Origin: Candidatus Njordarchaeota archaeon
GTDB lineage: Archaea; Asgardarchaeota; Njordarchaeia; Njordarchaeales; Njordarchaeaceae
Reading direction: 5' to 3'
NCBI GenBank assembly: GCA_029856615.1
Contig: JAHKLF010000025.1
Span: 1 to 11,542 of the forward strand
DNA length: 11,542 nucleotides
In this document: positions 6,687 to 11,542 of the stretch, in pieces
How positions within the stretch are numbered: position 1 is the stretch's first letter
Layout of the letters: every line of letters starts with the position of its first letter
Notes under the pieces: model-generated
What the model saw: only the letters and a program-made list of their open reading frames with translations
Told to the model about the DNA's origin: nothing
The model's database searches: none
Position numbers and translations under genes: made by a program

Positions 6687-7721
6687 TTGGGTGTAACACT
6701 AGGCCCTATAGTGAAAGAATTAGGAGTAGGAAAAATAGTGCGAGTAGAATTTTTCGAGGGAAAAATAATTGCAATCGATGCATTACCAACACTTTATGAA
6801 ATGTTAGCAATGATCCGAGATAAACGAGGACTTTATTTAGTGGATGAAAAGGGTCGTGTAACAAGTCACTTAGTAGGACTTTTTAACAGAGTTTGTCGAA
6901 TGTTAGCGAAAGGTCTTAAACCCGTCTTTATTTTCGATGGACCACCTCATCCTCTTAAGATGAAAGAACTCGAATTACGAAGAAAAGAAAAATTAGAGTT
7001 TCAGAAAAAATTCATAGAAGCTGTATTAGCAGGTAAATATGAAGAGGCTAAAAAATTAGGAAAACGAGCTATGGTTGTGAATGATGAGATGATAAGAAGC
7101 GCCAAAGAATTGCTTAAACTTATGGGAATTCCCGTGATAGATGCACCTCACGATGGAGAGGCTCAAGCCGCCTATATTGTTATAAAGGGAGATGCCTTTG
7201 TTGCTGCCGTTAGAGATTGGGATGCATTCCTTTATGGAGCTCCAAGAATAGTCATGGATTTAAAGATGTCTCCTAACCCTTTCTTTAAGCCTAGATATTA
7301 TGAGCTATCCGAATTCTTGGCAAAAGCGGGTATAACTAGGGAACAATTAGTTGACTTAGCTATCCTTCTAGGTACCGATTATAATCCCGGAGGATTTGAA
7401 GGAATAGGACCTAAAACTGCGCTCATGTTGATTAAGAAATATGGTTCTATAGAGAAATTAATTAAGATGAGAAAAATAGTATGGAATTATGATGTGCCAC
7501 CTAGTGAGATAAGAAACATCTTCCTTAATCCCCCCATAAGAGAAGATTACAAAATAGAATTCAAAGACCCGGATGTGCAGGGTGTAATAAAATTCTTAGT
7601 TGATGAATATAACTTCTCGAAGAATAGAGTAATGAAAGAGCTCTCAGAAACTGTAAAGAGATTATCGTTAGAGAAAAAGGGGAAACAAGCGAGCCTGGAT
7701 ATTTTTCTTGGCCGACTTTGA
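6687..7721 (+). CDS. fen: Flap endonuclease 1 (FEN-1)
   Basis: Structure-specific nuclease that removes 5' flaps during Okazaki-fragment maturation and repair. The 344 residues show the N domain (residues 1-105), with Asp31 (AIDAL) and Asp84 (FDGPP), and the I domain. The I domain has HDGEAQ (155-160), RDWD with Asp177 and Asp179, and GTDYNPG with Asp231, followed by the helix-hairpin-helix GFEGIGPKTAL (236-246). The C-terminal PCNA-interacting peptide is QASLDIFL (334-341), with leucine in the last aromatic position. The first acidic residue of the usual EGE pair (Glu152 in Pyrococcus furiosus) is an aspartate here, Asp156. The TTG at 6687 is preferred over the GTG at 6678 because it gives the family N-terminus Met-Gly-Val and has GGTG six bases upstream. 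Gly2 lies near the active site in FEN-1 structures. Monocistronic, and convergent with the GTPase gene 198 bases on. Confidence 0.93.
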   Translation: MGVTLGPIVKELGVGKIVRVEFFEGKIIAIDALPTLYEMLAMIRDKRGLYLVDEKGRVTSHLVGLFNRVCRMLAKGLKPVFIFDGPPHPLKMKELELRRKEKLEFQKKFIEAVLAGKYEEAKKLGKRAMVVNDEMIRSAKELLKLMGIPVIDAPHDGEAQAAYIVIKGDAFVAAVRDWDAFLYGAPRIVMDLKMSPNPFFKPRYYELSEFLAKAGITREQLVDLAILLGTDYNPGGFEGIGPKTALMLIKKYGSIEKLIKMRKIVWNYDVPPSEIRNIFLNPPIREDYKIEFKDPDVQGVIKFLVDEYNFSKNRVMKELSETVKRLSLEKKGKQASLDIFLGRL

Positions 7722-7818
7722 TCAGATAAAAATCTAATAGATAGCTGGTTTCTCATACTCCAATTTTGCATACCGGTCCTCATTATTTCACTCTCAGACT
7801 CTATGAGGATCAGATAAA
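7720..7818. repeat. 11-bp direct repeat in the FEN-1/GTPase convergent gap
   Basis: GATCAGATAAA occurs at 7720-7730, overlapping the FEN-1 stop codon, and again at 7808-7818. Just before the second copy is a 7-bp inverted repeat, TCCTCAT (7777-7783) with ATGAGGA (7803-7809). The 198-base convergent gap contains no gene I can support. Confidence 0.35.
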
Positions 7819-7919
7819 GATTAATCACGCGAATATAGATTCTCCATTAATCGTTAAATAATACAATAAACTAGGGATAACTCGGGTATTTAATAACCTA
7901 TTATTCATGCTCAGCCCAA

Positions 7920-8426
7920 TTATCTCGATGGAAAATTAATATGCCCATCAGAATTTAACGCAGTTGCAATTTTATTAAATAATTCATCTAAATTCTCGCC
8001 CGTTAATGCTGAAGTCTCGATATAACCCAAGACTTTAAATGGTAGTTTCCCCAGCACTTCTTGAATAAGTTTATCTGATATCTTTTTACCTAAATCCTTC
8101 TTATTTCCAACCACTATCACAGGTATTTGATCTACTTTTGACCGAACATAGTTGGCCCAATCCATCAATTTAAGAAGTGTTTTTGGCCGAGACAAATCAA
8201 AGACAAGCACTAATAATTTCGCGCCGCAAAATAGATTCTCTATTAGCGGCTTAAATCTCTCTTGGCCGCTGAAATCCCATATCATTATGTTCACATTATT
8301 TTTTCTAATGAAATGAAAATCTACACCCAGTGTTATACCACGTGAAAGTCCATCCCCCAAAAATTTTCTTATTATGGACGTCTTCCCGACTCCTCCCTCG
8401 CCCGCAAATAGTACTTTAGATATCAT
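7920..8426 (-). CDS. Ras/Rab-like small GTPase
   Basis: Single-domain GTP-binding switch protein of 168 residues. All five G motifs are present: P-loop GEGGVGKTS (9-17), switch I threonine in RGITLG (Thr32), G3 WDFSGQE (50-56), G4 NKKD (108-111) and G5 ETSA (137-140). Gln55 matches the catalytic Gln61 of Ras and Gly11 matches Ras Gly12, so intrinsic or stimulated hydrolysis is plausible. There is no C-terminal cysteine for lipid attachment, no transmembrane segment and no extra domain. The gene overlaps the preceding Roadblock gene by four bases (ATGA), with a strong GGGGTGAT ribosome-binding site inside that gene, so translation is coupled. Roadblock proteins bind small GTPases in MglA-MglB and Rag-Ragulator, so the two products probably form a complex. 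The cellular process is unknown; polarity, membrane or motility control are guesses from the families. Confidence 0.9.
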   Translation of the reverse strand: MISKVLFAGEGGVGKTSIIRKFLGDGLSRGITLGVDFHFIRKNNVNIMIWDFSGQERFKPLIENLFCGAKLLVLVFDLSRPKTLLKLMDWANYVRSKVDQIPVIVVGNKKDLGKKISDKLIQEVLGKLPFKVLGYIETSALTGENLDELFNKIATALNSDGHINFPSR

Positions 8427-8833
8427 AATATCACCCCTTTAACAGATAATTTATTTTTAATCTTGTCAGCCAAAACAACTACATCGTGAATTATTAGACC
8501 CAATGGTGCATCTTTCGCAGCCCTAATCAAAATATTCATCATGCTATTTACTGATAACACCGCTATTTTTTCTTTTTCGTATTCTAGGAGCAATTTGAGC
8601 ATTCCCCCCGAATTTAATGTTGCCGAAACTTTTTCGGCAATTCCCTTTAGCGCCGCTGAAACCGCAGCAAGCATAAATTCTAAGTCTGAGTTTGATGAAG
8701 AAGCTATAGGCATTCCGTCAAAAGAGCTTACTACAATATCACTGATATACTTATTAACACGTAATATTCTCCCGATTTCCGTTCGAATATTTTCACGAAT
8801 CTCATTTATGATATCATTATTTAATGTCGTCAT
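8423..8833 (-). CDS. Roadblock/LC7-domain protein, partner of the small GTPase
   Basis: A 136-residue protein made almost entirely of one Roadblock/LC7 domain. It has an N-terminal helix (about 7-27), a strand carrying SDIVVSSFDGMPIASS (31-46), the long helix rich in alanine with LAAVSAALKGIAEKV (55-69), and then paired strands LKLLLEYEKEKIAVLSV (79-95). A helical end follows. Such domains act as homodimeric GTPase regulators or scaffolds (MglB is a GTPase-activating protein for MglA). The next gene, overlapping by four bases, encodes a Ras-like GTPase, so a regulator role is inferred from context. An in-frame GTG at 8842 would add three residues; the ATG at 8833 is preferred because GTGAG, a fair ribosome-binding match, spans that GTG four bases upstream. 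A TATA-like element at 8877-8887 places the transcript start near 8857. Confidence 0.85.
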   Translation of the reverse strand: MTTLNNDIINEIRENIRTEIGRILRVNKYISDIVVSSFDGMPIASSSNSDLEFMLAAVSAALKGIAEKVSATLNSGGMLKLLLEYEKEKIAVLSVNSMMNILIRAAKDAPLGLIIHDVVVLADKIKNKLSVKGVIL

Positions 8834-8876
8834 GCAACTCACACTATCTAAATTTCAAAGAACTATGTTCACCAAA

Positions 8877-8887
8877 CTTTATTAAAG
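8877..8887 (-). promoter_or_regulatory. Probable TATA box of the Roadblock-GTPase operon
   Basis: The minus strand reads CTTTAATAAAG, centred about 49 bases upstream of the ATG at 8833, nearly the same distance as in the HMG-CoA reductase promoter. The predicted leader is about 24 bases. It separates this pair from the TIM-barrel gene upstream. Confidence 0.45.
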
Positions 8888-8899
8888 AGCAAAAACTCG

Positions 8900-8920
8900 T
8901 GAAGCAAAAAGAAATATAAG
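8900..8920 (-). terminator. T-rich probable terminator after the TIM-barrel gene
   Basis: Within 45 bases of the stop codon at 8943 the minus strand reads CTTATATTTCTTTTTGCTTC, a pyrimidine/T-rich tract of the archaeal terminator type. No stem is seen. Its CTTATATTTC part could also pass for a TATA element, but the better spaced one is at 8877-8887. Confidence 0.35.
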
Positions 8921-8942
8921 GAAGCATAGTATCTTTGGGAAT

Positions 8943-9851
8943 TCAAGCTTTCTGAAACTTCACATAGTCTAATAAATTTCCAGGACAATGCTTAATATTG
9001 TCCAAAGATCTCTGAATACTCTGCCTATTTAGCTCAAATACAATTACTCCATTATAATTGAGGTCAATCAGCACTTTAAGAAACTCGCAATAAGGTAGAT
9101 CACCTTCTCCCAATGCTAAATGATCACCTCGGCTTATATTACCATTTACTATTCTATGGAAACCATCGTGAAAATGAATCTCAACTATTCTATCAATATT
9201 ATCTCTCAGAAATTCTATCGGATCATACTTTCCAGATTGTCCCGACAGTAGATGGCCAGTATCATAGCAAATTGATGTGTTAAATCTATCTACCAACTCT
9301 CTTGTCAAATCAAATGGAAACTCCACATTCTCCAATGCTAATAATCTAGGATTTATCTCAGATCTAGTAATTATCTCCTCCAGACTCATAGCAGCAAAGC
9401 TTTGCATGTACCTATTTATTAATAGTTGATAGGGACCAGGAGCATCTAATCTAGCGAATTCAGAAGCTAATGCTCCAGTAGCATGAAGCACATAAGTTAT
9501 GGGTTGCAGAGGTTCAAAGACTTTAATACACTCAAGAATAGTCTCTATCGATGCTTTCCTAATATGCCTATTAGGACTAGCTAGCTCTACTGACCAAACT
9601 GGGAGATGAATTGAATAAGAAAGCCCGAGCTCATCTTTCAAACTCATGAGCTCGTTTATTATTTTTTCATTAATAGATCCAGGAATCACATATATGAGAT
9701 CTGAGGTTATTTCTATATGGTAAAAACCCATTTCGTAAGCCTTCTTTATGAAAGTCGGGTAATGAAATCTAGAAAAATCCACCTTTCCCAAGAATACTAT
9801 AGAATTCATTAAATCTCTTACATCAAATAATGGAACAACCCCAAATTTCAC
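8943..9851 (-). CDS. Xylose-isomerase-like TIM-barrel protein with Endonuclease IV-type metal site
   Basis: A 302-residue member of the AP endonuclease 2/sugar phosphate isomerase-epimerase barrel superfamily. Residues aligned by eye with the nine metal ligands of E. coli Nfo are His82, His123, Glu174, Asp197, His200, His226, His244 and Glu273. Only the Asp229 position is a glycine (242), with an aspartate one residue on. The segment IHLPVWSVELASPN (81-94) and the ending LGEGDL (247-252) also recall Nfo, but the Nfo HPG motif is replaced by HATG (123-126). It may be an AP-endonuclease relative, a sugar isomerase or another metal-dependent lyase; no substrate can be assigned. The GTG start follows AGGAGG at nine bases. 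An overlapping out-of-frame ATG-AAG-TGA sits between the two. The gene lies just downstream of the nuoN terminator and is probably transcribed separately. Confidence 0.8.
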   Translation of the reverse strand: MKFGVVPLFDVRDLMNSIVFLGKVDFSRFHYPTFIKKAYEMGFYHIEITSDLIYVIPGSINEKIINELMSLKDELGLSYSIHLPVWSVELASPNRHIRKASIETILECIKVFEPLQPITYVLHATGALASEFARLDAPGPYQLLINRYMQSFAAMSLEEIITRSEINPRLLALENVEFPFDLTRELVDRFNTSICYDTGHLLSGQSGKYDPIEFLRDNIDRIVEIHFHDGFHRIVNGNISRGDHLALGEGDLPYCEFLKVLIDLNYNGVIVFELNRQSIQRSLDNIKHCPGNLLDYVKFQKA

Positions 9852-9856
9852 TTCAT
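9848..9856 (-). promoter_or_regulatory. Two-codon ATG-AAG-TGA overlapping the GTG start of the TIM-barrel gene
   Basis: On the minus strand an ATG at 9856, four bases after AGGAGG (9861-9866), opens a frame that stops two codons later. Its TGA overlaps the GTG start at 9851 of the real gene (AGTGA). Ribosomes could initiate at this ATG, terminate, and restart at the GTG, or the ATG may be unused because of its tight spacing. Confidence 0.35.
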
Positions 9857-9888
9857 AAATCCTCCTAAGAAAAATGTCAAAATAGAAG

Positions 9889-9907
9889 GGGTAAATTAAA
9901 ATAAAAA
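9889..9907 (-). promoter_or_regulatory. Possible TATA element of the TIM-barrel gene inside the terminator T-tract
   Basis: The minus-strand run TTTTTATTTTAATTTACCC lies 40-55 bases upstream of the GTG start at 9851. No other TATA-like element is visible in the 64-base gap, so the terminator tract may also serve as promoter for the next gene, or the gene may depend on read-through from nuoN. Confidence 0.25.
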
Positions 9908-9931
9908 ACTGAGCATTATGGAGAAATGCTC
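9889..9931 (-). terminator. Hairpin plus T-tract terminator at the end of nuoN
   Basis: GAGCATT (9911-9917) and AATGCTC (9925-9931) form a perfect 7-bp stem with a 7-base loop. On the minus strand the stem is followed after two bases by six T residues and then a further T-rich run to about 9889. The nuoN stop codon (9916-9918) sits in the loop and the 3' arm. This is the layout of a bacterial-style intrinsic terminator and closes the complex I operon. Confidence 0.65.
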
Positions 9932-11337
9932 TCTAAGTAATCGATTATGGGATCTGGATAAATCCCAGCTAGCATTATTATCAGGAATGTTATCACGATA
10001 GCAATATAATATATTCGAGGCCCGGTCATCTTTAGTTCTGCGGCTTTTCCAACATCAAAGTACATTATCTTTATTACCCGGGCATAGTAATATAGTGAAA
10101 TAGCACTATTTATTACGGCAGCTAGTGCGAGCCAAGCATACCCTGTATCAACAACGCCCATAAACAGAAGATATTTACTCCAAAATCCTGCAAGAGGCGG
10201 AATTCCCGCCATAGCTAATAGATCCACAGTTAGTGCGAATGCCACAAATTTTTGCGATCTTCCTAACCCAGCATACTCCTCGATGAGATCACTACCAATT
10301 ACCGTTGTTATGTATATTGCCGCAATGAAAGCAAGAATCTTCATTAAAGCATGCATCAATATATGGAAAAGTCCTCCAGCTATTAACCTTACGGATTCCC
10401 CAAAAGCACCAAAGAGTAGGATTATGTAACCCGCATGAGCTATACTACTCCATGCGAGAAGCCTCTTCATTTTCGTTTGAGCAAGCGCTGCTAAGTTTGC
10501 ATATGTCATAGTTATTAATGCTAGAATAGCAAAAATTGGCACCCAAATATAACTTACTGGAGCTAATCCTCTATAAAATATTCGGAGAGCTACGGCGAAT
10601 GCCATGGTTTTAGATGCTGCTGCTAGGAATGACGTTATAGTATTTGGGGCACCCTCGTAAGTGTCTGGAATCCAAACATGAAAAGGCACAATAGCCATCT
10701 TGAAACCCATACCAGCGATCAATAGAGCGATACCCGTGTATAATAATCTAACATTAAATTCCCCATTAGTTAATAATTGTGCCATTTGATCTAAATCAAG
10801 AGTTCCCAGAGCACCAAAAAGAAAAGAGATTCCTAATAATGAAAGCCCAAAGCCAATAACTCCTACAATGAAGAATTTCATAGCCGCTTCAATTGAAAGC
10901 GGATCAGTACGCCTAGACGCTACTAATGCGTATGTTGATAGTCCAGCTAGCTCCCATCCTAGAATTATGTATACGATATTTAGAGATGAGGCAGCAATTA
11001 TCATTCCAATATTAGCTATGAGAATAAGCATTACTGATAATCCGTATCGGGGTACGTCACTTAGTTCTTTATGCATCGCTGTGATTATTAGGATTGATGT
11101 AAAGAGAAAAATTACTGCAAAAAATCTAGTGAACTCGTCAAAATTAAGAACCCCAGCATTAAATGGCTTGAGAATTATAACTGCTAATGCAGCTATCAAC
11201 AGTACTATGGATGATCCACTGATCGCTATACGATATTTGCTCTCCCCTAAGCTCACAGCAAGTAAAGCTCCAAGTAGTAGGAGTATTATGGAGATCTCTA
11301 GATCTCCAAATATCAACCCCAGTATCTCAATACCCAA
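9916..11337 (-). CDS. nuoN: Complex I-like antiporter subunit N (NuoN/ND2)
   Basis: Integral membrane subunit of an NADH- or F420H2/ferredoxin-linked oxidoreductase, forming one of the antiporter-like proton channels. 473 residues with about 14 hydrophobic helices, a normal NuoN length. The polar residues of the channel are in place: Glu129 (GWE), Lys154 (AMKFF), Lys213 (GMGFK), His220 (PFHVW), Lys243 (ASKTMA) and Lys388 (FWSK), numbered from the TTG. The motif PFHVWIPDTYEGAP (218-231) is typical of the proton_antipo_M family. A GTG at 11346 opens the same frame but lies within the strong GAGGAGGTG ribosome-binding site; the TTG at 11337, six bases after it, is preferred. The end of nuoM lies 23 bases upstream on the same strand, giving the usual M-N order. 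Electron-input subunits are outside the window, so the donor is unknown. Confidence 0.92.
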   Translation of the reverse strand: MGIEILGLIFGDLEISIILLLLGALLAVSLGESKYRIAISGSSIVLLIAALAVIILKPFNAGVLNFDEFTRFFAVIFLFTSILIITAMHKELSDVPRYGLSVMLILIANIGMIIAASSLNIVYIILGWELAGLSTYALVASRRTDPLSIEAAMKFFIVGVIGFGLSLLGISFLFGALGTLDLDQMAQLLTNGEFNVRLLYTGIALLIAGMGFKMAIVPFHVWIPDTYEGAPNTITSFLAAASKTMAFAVALRIFYRGLAPVSYIWVPIFAILALITMTYANLAALAQTKMKRLLAWSSIAHAGYIILLFGAFGESVRLIAGGLFHILMHALMKILAFIAAIYITTVIGSDLIEEYAGLGRSQKFVAFALTVDLLAMAGIPPLAGFWSKYLLFMGVVDTGYAWLALAAVINSAISLYYYARVIKIMYFDVGKAAELKMTGPRIYYIAIVITFLIIMLAGIYPDPIIDYLESISP

Positions 11338-11343
11338 TGACAG

Positions 11344-11352
11344 CACCTCCTC
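11344..11352 (-). promoter_or_regulatory. Strong ribosome-binding site of nuoN
   Basis: The minus strand reads GAGGAGGTG, nearly the full complement of the 16S rRNA tail, six bases before the TTG at 11337. It lies in the 23-base gap after the nuoM stop codon. The GTG at its end is therefore part of the signal, not the likely start. Confidence 0.7.
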
Positions 11353-11360
11353 AGATAATT

Positions 11361-11542
11361 TTATGAAAAGTAGCTAGCGATTATTGATGAAGGGATCGAT
11401 ATGAACCTCATCAATATGGGTGGATACACTCCGAGTAGTACTATAAGTATCGTCAGGAATGTAAACGAGATGATCTCTGGCTTGCATAGATCCTTAATCT
11501 CCTCCTCGCTACCTTTCTGCGGTCCAAAGATTATTCTCTGAA
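11361..11542 (-). CDS. nuoM: Complex I-like antiporter subunit M (NuoM/ND4), C-terminal end
   Basis: Partial gene: the 5' part lies beyond the right edge. The readable 59 residues begin QRIIFGPQKG, matching the end-of-helix/loop that closes the NuoM antiporter domain (an aromatic-glycine-proline stretch). A charged loop with EEEIKDL follows, then one last hydrophobic helix with FLTILIVLLGVYPPILM, the common C-terminal form of M/L-type subunits. It ends with TAA at 11361-11363, 23 bases before nuoN on the same strand. Choice of M over L rests on this M-N gene order and the short C-terminal tail. Confidence 0.75.
   Translation of the reverse strand, partial: QRIIFGPQKGSEEEIKDLCKPEIISFTFLTILIVLLGVYPPILMRFISIPSSIIASYFS

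Noticed and set aside
7547..7828. 93-residue open frame on the minus strand.
   Set aside because: Mostly antisense to the end of FEN-1, no ribosome-binding site or recognisable motif.
8541..8885. 114-residue open frame on the plus strand.
   Set aside because: Antisense to the Roadblock gene and its promoter.
10868..11377. 169-residue open frame on the plus strand.
   Set aside because: Antisense to nuoN; its composition mirrors the hydrophobic codons of the real gene.
1..11542. tRNA, rRNA, CRISPR array, insertion sequence or C/D-box sRNA.
   Set aside because: No cloverleaf, repeated spacer array, transposase or paired C and D boxes were found in the intergenic regions on either strand.

Overview
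The window reads as a chromosomal segment of a low-GC archaeon. Information-processing genes are archaeal/eukaryote-like: FEN-1 with a PCNA-binding tail, an XPB-like helicase, and an RPA-type ssDNA-binding protein with a zinc ribbon. Promoters are TATA-type, intergenic regions are short, and start sites follow a recurrent GGTG Shine-Dalgarno core with ATG, GTG or TTG starts. A Ras-like GTPase/Roadblock pair and complex I-like subunits fit a TACK (Thermoproteota-like) or neighbouring lineage. A zinc-ribbon RPA argues against the Sulfolobales-type simple SSB. I cannot name a genus.

Layout. Positions 1-177 hold no gene I can defend. From 5229 down to 178 four genes lie on the minus strand in the order XPB-like helicase, RPA-like protein, class II HMG-CoA reductase and a DUF998 membrane protein. 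Gaps of 108, 150 and 72 bases, each with TATA-like and T-rich stretches, suggest several transcription units rather than one tight operon. A DapA/aldolase-family gene (5404-6306, plus) converges on a four-cysteine mini-protein (6337-6546, minus). That gene shares a divergent promoter region with FEN-1 (6687-7721, plus), and the region carries a perfect 10-bp inverted repeat. FEN-1 converges on a Roadblock/LC7-Ras-like GTPase pair (8833-7920, minus) whose genes overlap by four bases. Next come a xylose-isomerase-like TIM-barrel protein with an Endonuclease IV-like metal site (9851-8943), a hairpin/T-tract terminator, and the end of a respiratory complex I-like operon (nuoN, and the 3' end of nuoM running off the window edge).

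How they work together. FEN-1, the XPB-like helicase, the RPA-like protein and possibly the TIM-barrel protein belong to replication and repair. HMG-CoA reductase makes mevalonate for isoprenoid ether lipids. NuoM/NuoN are antiporter-like membrane subunits of a proton-pumping oxidoreductase. The GTPase/Roadblock pair is the best candidate for a little-described system: a switch plus probable regulator translated as a coupled unit.

Annotation caution: FEN-1, nuoN and the Roadblock gene each have an in-frame GTG exactly nine bases upstream of the preferred start. That GTG lies within the probable ribosome-binding site, so automatic calls are likely three residues too long.
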